Shown: piece after piece, positions 1 through 8,087 of the stretch
Numbering within the stretch: position 1 is the first letter of the stretch
Layout: the number at the start of each line of letters is the position of its first letter
Source: Hyphomicrobiaceae bacterium
Lineage (GTDB): Bacteria > Pseudomonadota > Alphaproteobacteria > Rhizobiales > Xanthobacteraceae
Assembly (NCBI GenBank): GCA_947472885.1
Contig: CANJBX010000022.1
Span: 1-56,313 of the forward strand
Direction of reading: 5' to 3'
Length of the DNA stretch: 56,313 nt
Position numbers and translations under genes: made by a program
Notes under the pieces: model-generated
Database searches by the model: none
Told to the model about the DNA's origin: nothing
What the model saw: the letters and a program-made list of their open reading frames with translations, nothing else

Positions 1-212
1 GGAATCCGCCCTTCAAGATCGACGTATGAAAACAGCGACCCCGATCTCTCATCCATCCCGCGCATCGCTCACCTCCGTCCTGCGTTAACAAGACGGAATC
101 ACGCTAGCGGGCCCAAGGGAAGACCCTTTTTCAACATCCTGTTAAAGGCGGGTCAGCCGGTGGGTGGCTTGCCGTGCGGCGCGAGCGCCTGGTGGGTCGA
201 AGGACACGTCTG
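1..212. other. Non-coding left edge
   Basis: I see no convincing gene here. Short open frames on both strands lack start signals and recognisable protein features. The stretch lies downstream of the minus-strand protease gene and beyond its terminator. It may be the upstream region of a gene outside the window. Confidence 0.5.
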
Positions 213-248
213 AAAAAGTTGCGGCCAGCCCTGGGGGGAGCTGGCCGC
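213..248 (-). terminator. Rho-independent terminator of the LapG-like protease gene
   Basis: Read on the minus strand, GCGGCCAGC and GCTGGCCGC form a perfect 9-bp stem (221-229 with 240-248) around a 10-base loop. AACTTTTT follows on the transcript side (213-220). It lies about 75 bases after the stop codon of the protease gene, which makes that gene the likely client. Confidence 0.75.
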
Positions 249-322
249 GCGCGAACCCGGTCGGGGGGACGGGGAGGGGTGGGGACGTGACCGAGGCCGC
301 GAAACTCCTGAACTTTGTTGCG

Positions 323-976
323 TTAGCGAGCGCTGGCCGTTGAAGGCGCAGGCCGCGGATCTCCAAGCGAAACCCAGATGTTCTGGTCCGATTGCGACTG
401 GCGCTTGACGAAGCGGTAGCCGGTCTCCGACCACAGCAGGACGCGTTCTTCCTGGTTATCGAGGATGAACTCGCCCTTGTCGGTCTTCACCGTGAGTACG
501 GCGTGGCCTTCGCCCTTCTTGTCGCGAACGACCGTGATGAGCAGCGCCTCGCGCGGCCAGCCGGCCTCGATCAGCATGCGGCGCTTGAGCAGGACATAGT
601 CTTCGCAGTCGCCGTATCCGTCATCCGGGTACGACCACTTCTCGACCACGCCCCAGTGATCCATGTCGGTAATGGGCTTGATCGACTGGTTGACCCAATC
701 ATTGATGCGCACAAGGCTCGTCCACGTCGGCGTACTCAGCACGATGTCGCGGGCAGGCGTCTTGTGGGTGGCGCACTCGCGTGCGTTCTCCGAACAAAAC
801 TCGATCCAGCCGATGGGTGCGCGTGCGCTCTCGCCAACGGCAACATACAGCGCCCGCTCCATGGCACCGGCCGCGCCTGCGGCCGTCGCGCTGGTGATCC
901 CCGCAAAGCCGACGGTCAGGAATGCGACCGCAGCGGCGAGGGTACGTACAGGCTTACGCAAATAGAAGGATGACAT
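323..976 (-). CDS. Exported bacterial transglutaminase-like cysteine protease (BTLCP, LapG-like)
   Basis: This 217-residue protein has an N-terminal signal segment (about residues 10-33). The body matches the BTLCP family (DUF920), whose best-studied member is the periplasmic protease LapG, which clips adhesins under c-di-GMP control. The catalytic triad is visible as Cys124 in DGYGDCEDY, His158 in GEGHAVL and Asp173 in FILDNQ. The acidic and aromatic residues just before the Cys match the calcium-binding part of LapG. No LapD-type receptor or large adhesin gene is in the window, so the substrate is unknown. A PilZ gene lies upstream on the same strand. The family call is firm; a LapG role is inferred. 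Confidence 0.88.
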   Translation of the reverse strand: MSSFYLRKPVRTLAAAVAFLTVGFAGITSATAAGAAGAMERALYVAVGESARAPIGWIEFCSENARECATHKTPARDIVLSTPTWTSLVRINDWVNQSIKPITDMDHWGVVEKWSYPDDGYGDCEDYVLLKRRMLIEAGWPREALLITVVRDKKGEGHAVLTVKTDKGEFILDNQEERVLLWSETGYRFVKRQSQSDQNIWVSLGDPRPAPSTASAR

Positions 977-1022
977 TCCGTGACCCCATTGTCGTAACGG
1001 GGTCGAATTTGGCAGGAAGCCT

Positions 1023-1149
1023 TTGAATAGCCGCTAAGTCGCCAAAGTATAATTGAATTGAATACGCATAAATACTGTCGAATACTTGAGTTAAATTGTC
1101 AGAAAATTTGAGTAAAACTTGAATTACTAGGATTTGCGTAAAATTGAAT
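1023..1149 (+). repeat. AT-rich intergenic segment with seven TTGA(A/G)T motifs
   Basis: The gap between the protease start (976) and the PilZ stop (1308) holds an AT-rich stretch unlike its GC-rich surroundings. The hexamer TTGAAT or TTGAGT occurs at 1023, 1053, 1058, 1086, 1108, 1119 and 1144, always in the same orientation, with some spacings of 11 and 22 bases. No gene is visible. It lies directly upstream of the minus-strand protease gene and may be its promoter or regulator-binding region. Confidence 0.45.
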
Positions 1150-1245
1150 CTATCCCGGACCAACGCATTGAATCCGCTGGAAATTCGAGTTCGCTATTTG
1201 ATCGTTTTGGACGCGCGGGTGTCGCGCTACGGCGTAAATCCGGGC

Positions 1246-1280
1246 CGCAAAATGCAAACGGGCCCCGTCTGGGGCCCGCG
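1246..1280 (-). terminator. Probable terminator of the PilZ gene
   Basis: GGGCCCC (1260-1266) and GGGGCCC (1271-1277) form a perfect 7-bp stem around GTCT. On the minus strand it is followed by GTTTGCATTTTG, which is an interrupted U tract. It lies 30-60 bases beyond the PilZ stop codon. Confidence 0.55.
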
Positions 1281-1307
1281 GATTACTTCAAAACACGCCA
1301 AAGGCGT

Positions 1308-1925
1308 TCACGGATTGGTTAGGTACTCTTCCAGAAAGTCTTCGTGCTGCAATCGGGTGAACTCGATGGCGAAGCCGTCCTCGATGTGACGAACCACCCG
1401 GCCCTGCAGTTTTCCGACCATGACGAGCATGCCCGGCGTCGGACGTTCGGGTGAGGCGATGGCCGCACCCGACGCCGAAGCGTCGATGATCCGGCAGGTG
1501 ATGTTGGTGCCGTTCGGCAGGATGACGGTCGTCATCGGCCGCTTCGGCACGATACGGCCGTGGCGGCGGTCTTCCGCCATGTTGAGGATTTCGCGGTTGG
1601 CGAGCCAGGTGAGCTGGGCGGCCAGTTTGTCCCGTTTACGTTCGGTGGCCGACATCTGCATCATGAAGCCGTTGTCGCTCTGGTGCAGGATGGTGCCTTC
1701 GAGGCGGCCCAGATGGTCGATATAGGCAATGACCCGTTCACCGGGAGCGCCACTCTGCGGCGCAATCATCGAAAGGTCGCCTGGCGACATCTCAACGACC
1801 TGTCCGGGGAATTCCCGGCGGTCGGCCAGCATGTAGCGGCCAAGCAGGTTGACGCGCACGCGCTGAAAACGGTTCTGCTCCCCGTCGAGCGGTACGTAAG
1901 AGACGGATTGCTGCGGCATGGACAT
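1308..1925 (-). CDS. Tandem PilZ-domain protein, probable c-di-GMP receptor
   Basis: This is a 205-residue cytoplasmic protein with two PilZ-like modules. The C-terminal module (about residues 115-195) has the canonical c-di-GMP ligands: RxxxR at Arg120-Arg124 (RRHGR) and DxSxxG at Asp148-Gly153 (DASASG). The N-terminal module (about 19-90) has an RxxxR-like stretch near residue 20, but its second motif reads EMSPGD and is degenerate. One module therefore probably binds the nucleotide and the other is structural. The neighbouring LapG-like protease suggests a link to surface attachment, but this is inference. Translation could also begin at the second ATG, two codons downstream. Confidence 0.82.
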   Translation of the reverse strand: MSMPQQSVSYVPLDGEQNRFQRVRVNLLGRYMLADRREFPGQVVEMSPGDLSMIAPQSGAPGERVIAYIDHLGRLEGTILHQSDNGFMMQMSATERKRDKLAAQLTWLANREILNMAEDRRHGRIVPKRPMTTVILPNGTNITCRIIDASASGAAIASPERPTPGMLVMVGKLQGRVVRHIEDGFAIEFTRLQHEDFLEEYLTNP

Positions 1926-2014
1926 CGGTCGAAGGGCCTTGATGCGACCGTTTGACCGTAGCCCCGGATCGTTAACGAGCGATTAGGATGGTGGGCAGTG
2001 CCCGCGCCTGCAGG

Positions 2015-2626
2015 TCAGGCGCGGCCGCCGGTGAACACCTTCAGGCCGCGATAGGCTGGCGGCGAAGGCGGGAAGTTCGGGCCGGCCAGCTCCGCCGGCA
2101 GATCGACATAACGCGGCACGACTGCTTCATCGAGCTGCGGCCCGACATGACGCCAGGTATTGAGCCTCAGCGACTGCACCGGCTGGACGCCCAGCCATGA
2201 CGGCGGCGAGGCTGGCGCTAGGACGCCAATCAGGCGGCCGTCGCTGGCGCCGCGCTGGAACAGCGGCAGCAGCACGAGTTCGAGCTGTACCGGCGGGCGA
2301 TCGACGACGCTGGCGCTCAGGCTGGCGACAAAGCCCACGGAATCCTCGGCGACATGATCGAGCAGCTGGTCGAGTTCGCGGCGGCTGACGCTGTCGAACA
2401 GGGGCTGGAAGGCGTTATTCTTGAGTTCGCGGCAGAACAGGGCGCAAACGCGCGTGCCGGCGAGGCGGAAGCTCGCTTCCTGTCCACGCTCGCGCGCCAG
2501 CATAATAGTGTCGCCAAGGGCGCCACGGATGGAGCCTGGATCGATCTCGCTGCGCTCGGGCGCGAGACGAGTGCCGCGAAGGGTGTTCCAGTAGGCGTAA
2601 AGATCGCGGGACGCTTTGTGTTTCAT
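2015..2626 (-). CDS. PAS_5 family (DUF1457-like) PAS-domain protein
   Basis: This 203-residue soluble protein opens with a YAYWNTLRGTRLAPERSEIDP-like segment and the stretch FRLAGTRVCALFCREL. Both are typical of the stand-alone PAS_5 family common in Alphaproteobacteria. No output domain (kinase, GGDEF or HTH) is attached, so it probably acts as a small sensor or adaptor. The ligand is unknown. It lies on the same strand as the PilZ and protease genes, separated by 89 bases, so co-transcription with the PilZ gene is possible. Confidence 0.78.
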   Translation of the reverse strand: MKHKASRDLYAYWNTLRGTRLAPERSEIDPGSIRGALGDTIMLARERGQEASFRLAGTRVCALFCRELKNNAFQPLFDSVSRRELDQLLDHVAEDSVGFVASLSASVVDRPPVQLELVLLPLFQRGASDGRLIGVLAPASPPSWLGVQPVQSLRLNTWRHVGPQLDEAVVPRYVDLPAELAGPNFPPSPPAYRGLKVFTGGRA

Positions 2627-2829
2627 GACGCTGTCTCACCTTGGCTTGAGGCGGCAGCCCGCTGATCCCTTTTGGGACACATTTTTGCGGATTGCGCTTC
2701 GATGCCAGTCAGTGAGCAGGCGGCATGCCGTGGCGCGGGGATTGCGGCGGCGCGCGCCGGATACGCTTTGTTAAGACTAACAAAGCGTTTCGATTGGCCG
2801 CTCGCAGGCTGTCTATTATCAAGGATGCA

Positions 2830-2975
2830 GTTCGAGAGAATTCCCGGTGCTGCCCTCCAGCGGCGCTGCGGCAAACTAAGGTTTTCGGGGAGGTGGGGAC
2901 GTGACTGGCGATCAACGCCGCCGTTCCGCCAAAATGGGGATAAGGAAAGGGAGGGCTTTTGCCCTCCCTTTTTCT
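2830..2975 (+). ncRNA. Candidate small RNA ending in a strong terminator
   Basis: A 434-base gap separates the PAS_5 start (2626) from the rhomboid start (3062). It holds no convincing gene but does hold a strong plus-strand terminator with no coding region in front of it. Upstream of that terminator is a foldable segment with a TGGCG/CGCCA stem (2906-2910 with 2927-2931). This layout fits a small RNA. The 5' end given is a guess, and no known RNA family was recognised (no 6S, SRP or tmRNA core). Confidence 0.35.
2946..2975 (+). terminator. Strong rho-independent terminator upstream of the rhomboid gene
   Basis: AAAGGGAGGGC and GCCCTCCCTTT pair perfectly around TTTT, and TTTTTCTTT follows. 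The stem has a textbook U tract on the plus strand. No plus-strand gene precedes it, so it probably ends a short non-coding transcript or insulates the rhomboid gene. Confidence 0.8.
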
Positions 2976-3061
2976 TTGGGCCACCAGGCTTTGTGATGGG
3001 CTTGTGCTTGCCGCTTTGCTCGCACCGCTCTATCTGAACTGGACGCCCTTGGAACCCACGC

Positions 3062-3835
3062 GTGAAATCCTCAGAACCGATCTTCAACGTTCCGGCAGTG
3101 CTGGTCTCGCTGATCGCGCTGCTCGTGCTGGTGCATGTCGGGCGCTATTTCCTGCTGTCGCCCGACGACGACCTCGAGTTCCTGACCTGGTTCGCTTTCA
3201 TCCCGGTGCGCTTCGACGCCGGACTGCTCAAGACGCTGGTGCCCGGCGACCTCATTCCGACTGGCATCGGGCCGCGGATCTGGACGTTTCTCACCTACGC
3301 ATTCCTGCACGCCGACTTCACGCATCTGTTTGTCAATTCGATCTGGCTGTTGCCGTTCGGCGCGGCAGTTGCGCGGCGGTTCGGCGCCTTTCGCTTTGCG
3401 TTGCTGTTCGCGGCGACTTCCATTGCAGGTGCGCTTGCGCATCTGCTGACGCATTCCGGCGAAGTGGTTTTCATGATCGGCGCATCGGGGGCGGTGTCCG
3501 GTCTGATGGCGGCGGCGATCCGGTTTGCATTCCAGAGCGGCGGGCCGATTGAAAGCTGGCGGCGGGCTGATGCGGCGGCTTACATGATCCCGGCAGAGCC
3601 GCTGTCGAAGGCGCTGCGAAACCCGCGGGTGTTTATTTTCGTTGCGGTCTGGTTCGCGCTCAACATCCTGTTCGGTGTTGGCGTCTCCGTCATTCCCGGC
3701 ACCTCGCAAGAAGTGGCCTGGCAAACGCACATCGGCGGATTTCTTGCCGGGCTGATTCTGTTTCCGCTGTTCGATCCCGTTGGTGCATCGCACCATGACG
3801 CCGGCGATTCCGAACCCGGTCCAACCATTCATTAA
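3062..3835 (+). CDS. Rhomboid-family intramembrane serine protease
   Basis: This is a 257-residue polytopic inner-membrane protein with a GTG start. It shows the rhomboid signatures in order: HADFTHLFVN at about residues 83-92, the GASG nucleophile loop with catalytic Ser142, and the partner histidine His223 in QTHIGGF. An extra segment (about 160-190) lies between the GASG helix and the later membrane segments. The family cleaves single-pass membrane proteins within the bilayer. Nothing nearby suggests a substrate. No good ribosome-binding site is visible before the GTG, so the exact start is less certain than the family. Confidence 0.9.
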   Translation: MKSSEPIFNVPAVLVSLIALLVLVHVGRYFLLSPDDDLEFLTWFAFIPVRFDAGLLKTLVPGDLIPTGIGPRIWTFLTYAFLHADFTHLFVNSIWLLPFGAAVARRFGAFRFALLFAATSIAGALAHLLTHSGEVVFMIGASGAVSGLMAAAIRFAFQSGGPIESWRRADAAAYMIPAEPLSKALRNPRVFIFVAVWFALNILFGVGVSVIPGTSQEVAWQTHIGGFLAGLILFPLFDPVGASHHDAGDSEPGPTIH

Positions 3836-4130
3836 TGACACAATTCGTGAGCGCGCCCCGCAGGGGTTGCGCACTTGCTTCGCAGGCCACGTCGGCAGAG
3901 CATTGATTCGTGCGTTGGCTTCGATCCCTGCCGTTAAGGCTACGGGCTTCGGCCACTGACGGCCTGGATTGCAAGCGATAATCCGGCCGCCGCCGAAGCT
4001 CGACGATAGGCAAGTCGCAATACTGTGGCCGCACGGCAGTGAAACCGATTCCAGCGCCCCGCGTTGTTATGCGCAGACTTGCGTACAGCAGGCGACAGGC
4101 CGCGTTTGCGGCACATCCAGGGAGGCGACC

Positions 4131-4562
4131 ATGACCGTCAAGGCAGTGCTGGCCCGCAAAGGCACGAACGTCACGACCGTCGATCCGACGGCTTCCGTGG
4201 CGGCGGCAGTGAAGTTACTCGGTGAGCAGCGTATCGGTGCGCTGGTCGTCACCGGCCCTGAACAGCATATCGTCGGCATTCTGTCCGAGCGCGACATTGT
4301 ACGCGCGCTGTCGGTGCATGGTGCGGAGGCGCTGGATCGTCCCGTATCCGAAATGATGACGCGCAAGGTCGTGACCTGTAACGAGCGCGACACGTTGCAT
4401 GACCTTATGGAGCGTATGACCGCCGGAAAATTCCGTCATGTGCCGGTAGTCGAGCAGGGCAAGCTTGCCGGCATCATCTCGATCGGCGACGTCGTCAAGT
4501 CACGCGTCGAGGAAATGGAGCACGATACGCAGGTGCTGCAGGATTATATCCGCACGGCGTAG
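4131..4562 (+). CDS. CBS-domain pair protein
   Basis: This 143-residue protein consists almost entirely of two CBS modules. Module 1 runs about residues 5-60 (SVAAAVKLLGEQRIGALVV) and module 2 about 75-135 (TLHDLMERMTAGKFRHVPVV). Such stand-alone pairs bind adenine nucleotides or related ligands and usually regulate a partner protein. The ATG at 4131 is chosen because GGAGG lies 7 bases upstream and the product then begins at the first CBS strand. An upstream in-frame extension has no family resemblance. The roughly 295 bases before it hold no gene. Confidence 0.88.
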   Translation: MTVKAVLARKGTNVTTVDPTASVAAAVKLLGEQRIGALVVTGPEQHIVGILSERDIVRALSVHGAEALDRPVSEMMTRKVVTCNERDTLHDLMERMTAGKFRHVPVVEQGKLAGIISIGDVVKSRVEEMEHDTQVLQDYIRTA

Positions 4563-4585
4563 GCGGACGTTTCAGGCGCGTTTTA

Positions 4586-5614
4586 TTACAGGGCCAGCGT
4601 CTTCATCGATTCCATGATGGAGTCGAGGCACTTCTCCGTGGCCTCGCTGCCGAGCTGGATTGCCTCGGCGGCGCGGTGGAAATCGAAGAAGCCAATCGGC
4701 GACAGCCGCGGATTGATCGAAGCGTCCGGCGGGTCGCCGGCAAGCCGCGCGCGCGTGATGCGGTCCTGCATCACCGAGAAGGCCTCGACCATCACGGTGG
4801 AGAATCCAGGCTTGCCTGGCGTGCCGAGGAATTGCCGGCGCAACAGGCGTTCGGCCTTGTCGCGCAGGCCGTTCTGTTGCGGCTCTTCCGGAGCGGGAAG
4901 CGGGTCTTCGTCGGCGCCATGATCCTGAATGACCGTGCCGCGTCCGAACGTATCTGCGTTGAGGCTGACCGAAATGACGAGCCGTGCGCCGATGGCGCGC
5001 GCTGCCGACACCGGCACGGGATTGACGAGTGCGCCGTCCATCAGCCAGCGCCCGCCGATCAGCGAGGGCGGGAAAATGCCAGGCAGGGCATAGGACGCGC
5101 ACAGCGCATCCGCGAGCCGCCCGCGCGTCAGCCAGATTTCGTGGCCGGTGCCGATCTCGGTTGCGATGGCGGCGAAGCGCAGCGGCAATTCCTCGATGCG
5201 GATGGCGGCGGTCTCGCTCAGCAGATTTTGTGCAAGGCGTGTGCCGCCGATCAGGCCCGAACCCGCAAAACTGAAATCCATGTAGCTGAAGATGCGCCGG
5301 CGCGTCAGCGACAGCGCCCAGGCTTCAAAGTCGTCGAGCTTGCCCGCCGCATAAAGTCCGCCGACGACGGCGCCGATGGAGGTGCCGGCAATGACGTCGG
5401 GCTTGATGCCGTGCTTGACCAGTGTTTTTACAACGCCGATGTGTGCAAAGCCGCGCGCGGCGCCGCCGCCGAGCGCCAGCCCGATGGATGGACGCCTGGG
5501 CGCAGGCCCAGGCTGGATTGGATCGGATGTGACGGCGCGATCACCGCGCACCTTGCGTTTGACGAACTCAAGCACCGTAAGATCCCCGATGTAACAGGCC
5601 TCGATGCACTTCAC
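4586..5614 (-). CDS. Patatin-like phospholipase (RssA type)
   Basis: This 342-residue protein has a patatin domain starting near residue 43. The oxyanion-hole glycines are in GLALGGGAARGFAH, the nucleophile is Ser79 in GTSIG, and the catalytic aspartate is Asp193 in the DGA motif. The family hydrolyses acyl ester bonds of lipids. The C-terminal third (about 225-340) is a family-specific extension. It converges on the CBS gene with 23 bases between stop codons. The first 40 residues are poorly conserved in type, so a downstream start is possible. Confidence 0.88.
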   Translation of the reverse strand: MKCIEACYIGDLTVLEFVKRKVRGDRAVTSDPIQPGPAPRRPSIGLALGGGAARGFAHIGVVKTLVKHGIKPDVIAGTSIGAVVGGLYAAGKLDDFEAWALSLTRRRIFSYMDFSFAGSGLIGGTRLAQNLLSETAAIRIEELPLRFAAIATEIGTGHEIWLTRGRLADALCASYALPGIFPPSLIGGRWLMDGALVNPVPVSAARAIGARLVISVSLNADTFGRGTVIQDHGADEDPLPAPEEPQQNGLRDKAERLLRRQFLGTPGKPGFSTVMVEAFSVMQDRITRARLAGDPPDASINPRLSPIGFFDFHRAAEAIQLGSEATEKCLDSIMESMKTLAL

Positions 5615-5894
5615 CGCCTAAGTCTGCGGACGCAAGCATTGGGCGAATATGGCAGCCTCGCAAGCGCTGCGCTTTGTTATGGTGAAGGCCGGTACGGACC
5701 AAATATGACGCTGGCGCGACGTGGTCTGGCTCGTCCCGAGGAAAGTTGAAGGTGTTAAGTCGTCCCGTTCGTTAACGTGTGAGGCCGGAGGTAGTTCCGC
5801 AAGCTGCACAGGAAACGCGCACATGCCGGCGGCTGCGCTTGCCAAATGTGTAAACGGCGCTATTGCCTTTGGCGCTGAAGGAGTTGGGGACACG

Positions 5895-6893
5895 ATGACC
5901 AAAGCGATCCGTATTCACGCCAATGGTGGGCCGGAAGCCCTGCGCTGGGAAGATGTCGAGCTGCCGCCGCCGGGGCCGGGTCAGGCGCAGGTGCGCCAGA
6001 CCGCCATCGGCATTAATTATTCCGACGTCAACGTGCGGCGTGGCGGGTTTTACCTGAAGCAGAAGCCGGTGTTTCCGCTCACCCTCGGCAATGAAGCCGC
6101 GGGCGTCGTTGCGGCGGTCGGGCCGGGCGTCACCGATATCAAGGCCGGCGATCGCGTTGCCTATGCCGGGATGCATGGCGAATTCTACGACGACACCGGC
6201 GCCTATGTGCAGTCGCGCAACGTGTTCGCGGATCGTCTGGTGAATATTCCCGATGGCGTTTCCGACCAGCAGGCGGCGGCGATGCTGCTCAAGGGCTTTA
6301 CCGCGTCGCTCATCATCAACAAGCTGTTCACGCCGAAAAAGGGCGATACGATCCTCATTCACACCGTGGCGGCGGGCGTCGGCATTATTCTGTGCCAATG
6401 GGCGAAGCATCTCGGCGCCACCGTACTCGGCACCGTCGGTTCGGAAGACAAGGCGAAGATCGCCAGGGCGCACGGCTGCGACCACACGATACTCTATCGC
6501 GAAAAGGACTTCGTCGAGGAAACCCTCAAGCTCGCGCCGGGCGGCGTCGATGCGGTGTTCGACGGCGTTGGCAAGGACACGTTCGTGAAGTCGCTTAACT
6601 GCACCAGGCCGTTCGGCCTGATGGTCAACTACGGCAACGCGTCGGGCCATGTGCCGCCGTTTGAATTGCTGCTGCTGGCGAAGGGCTCGGTTTCGATCTG
6701 CCGTCCGGGCGTATCGAGCTACACACGCGACGTCGTCACCATGCGCAAGGCGGCGGCGGAGCTGTTCGAGCTTGTTCGCACCGGCGCGCTGCGAATCGAG
6801 ATCGGCCGCACCTACAAGCTCGAGGATGCCGCGACCGCGCATCGCGATCTGGAGGGCCGCAACGCTTCCGGGTCGCTATTGTTGCTGCCGTAG
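5895..6893 (+). CDS. Zinc-independent NADPH:quinone oxidoreductase (MDR superfamily)
   Basis: This 332-residue protein is a medium-chain reductase of the quinone oxidoreductase (QOR) class. Its features are a GINYSDVNVRRG substrate-domain motif, the GNEAAGVV segment, and a Rossmann dinucleotide site at AAGVGIILCQWAKHLGA (canonical AAGGVG in relatives). The structural-zinc cysteines of alcohol dehydrogenases are absent. It should transfer electrons from NADPH to quinones or enals in the cytosol. The ATG at 5895 is preferred because the homologous sequence begins there (MTKAIRIHANGGPE). The frame stays open further upstream but without family resemblance. Confidence 0.9.
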   Translation: MTKAIRIHANGGPEALRWEDVELPPPGPGQAQVRQTAIGINYSDVNVRRGGFYLKQKPVFPLTLGNEAAGVVAAVGPGVTDIKAGDRVAYAGMHGEFYDDTGAYVQSRNVFADRLVNIPDGVSDQQAAAMLLKGFTASLIINKLFTPKKGDTILIHTVAAGVGIILCQWAKHLGATVLGTVGSEDKAKIARAHGCDHTILYREKDFVEETLKLAPGGVDAVFDGVGKDTFVKSLNCTRPFGLMVNYGNASGHVPPFELLLLAKGSVSICRPGVSSYTRDVVTMRKAAAELFELVRTGALRIEIGRTYKLEDAATAHRDLEGRNASGSLLLLP

Positions 6894-6967
6894 GTGAAAA
6901 CCATGATCGGGAAAGGGGCGGACGCAAGGCTTGAATTCGCCCTGATTTCGTCCGACAAAAGCAGTTC

Positions 6968-8005
6968 ATGACGGTACGATCCTGCCGATCTTCTGACTTC
7001 GCCGCGGGCCTGCTCGCCGCTATTCTGGCGTCGGCGTTGCCCTGCGCGCCGGCTTCGGCGCAATTTGGCGGTACGCAGTTCGGCGCGCCGCCGCAGCAGC
7101 AATATGCGCCATCGAGCGGACAGAGCCTGCCGCCGACGCCGCCACCCGGCGGTCCGATCCGGCTTGCGCCTCCCGGCCAGGCTGTGACGCCGCCTGCTGC
7201 TGCTCCCGCCGCGCCGCCGCAACAGAACGCGCTGCAAATTCCGGCGGGGCAGGCATCGCTCGTGGTCAGCGCGCGCTTCGGCGGTCCGACGCCGCAGCCG
7301 ATCGCCAACGGACTGACGTGGCGTGTCTATCCGGTGAAGCCGGACGCGCGCGGCTTCCGCCCGGTCAAGGAAGACAAGAACGCATCGCCGACGTTCGCGC
7401 TGCCGCAGGGCGATTACGTGGTGCATGTGACCTTCGGCATGGCGAGCGCGGTGCGCACCGTCAGCCTGCGCACCGACAACGTGCGCGAAGTATTCGATCT
7501 TCCGGCTGGCGGCATTCGCATCGAGGGCCGCGTTGGTGAAGCGAAAATCCCGCAAGGGCAGATTTCGTTCGATGTCTATCGCGGCAGCCAGTTCGACACC
7601 GGCGAGCGCCAGCCGCTCGTCACGCAGGTTGCGACCAGCGATGTGGTCGTGCTGCCCGAAGGCACCTATTACATCGTCTCGAACTATGGTGATGGCAACG
7701 CGGTGGTGCGCTCCGACATTCGCGTGCAGACCGGCAAGCTCACGGATGTGGCGGTCAATCACCGCGCGGCAGCGATCACGCTCAAGCTCGTCAACAACGC
7801 CGGCGGCGAGGCGCTCGCCAACACCGAATGGACGGTATTGACGCCGGGCGGCGACGTTATCAAGGAATCGACCGGCGCTTTCCCGAAGGTCGTTCTCGCC
7901 GAGGGCGAATACCGCGTCATCGCGCGTAACGAAAACAAGAACTACAACCGCGACTTCAAGGTCACGACCGGCGTCGACGGCGAAATCGAAGTGCTGGCGC
8001 GGTAG
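6968..8005 (+). CDS. Exported Pro-rich protein with beta-sandwich-like repeats, function unknown
   Basis: I do not recognise a characterised family for this 345-residue protein. A signal peptide ends near residue 33 (ASALPCAPASA). A Pro/Gln/Ala-rich linker follows (about 35-90). After it come three segments of similar character, each with a phrase such as LPQGDYVVHVTFG, LPEGTYYIVSNYG or LAEGEYRVIARNE. That spacing suggests repeated Ig-like or carboxypeptidase-regulatory-like beta modules in the periplasm or on the cell surface. It starts 74 bases after the oxidoreductase stop and may be co-transcribed with it. Confidence 0.7.
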   Translation: MTVRSCRSSDFAAGLLAAILASALPCAPASAQFGGTQFGAPPQQQYAPSSGQSLPPTPPPGGPIRLAPPGQAVTPPAAAPAAPPQQNALQIPAGQASLVVSARFGGPTPQPIANGLTWRVYPVKPDARGFRPVKEDKNASPTFALPQGDYVVHVTFGMASAVRTVSLRTDNVREVFDLPAGGIRIEGRVGEAKIPQGQISFDVYRGSQFDTGERQPLVTQVATSDVVVLPEGTYYIVSNYGDGNAVVRSDIRVQTGKLTDVAVNHRAAAITLKLVNNAGGEALANTEWTVLTPGGDVIKESTGAFPKVVLAEGEYRVIARNENKNYNRDFKVTTGVDGEIEVLAR

Positions 8006-8087
8006 CGAAAAAAATTGCAGACTTTCGGCCACGCCGGTCTGCCCTCTCAACAACCAAGATGGACCGGCGCACAGGGGGAGATGTCCG

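Noticed and set aside
3071-3874. Open frame of 267 codons opposite the rhomboid gene
   Set aside because: It lacks any domain, while the plus strand carries clear rhomboid catalytic motifs.
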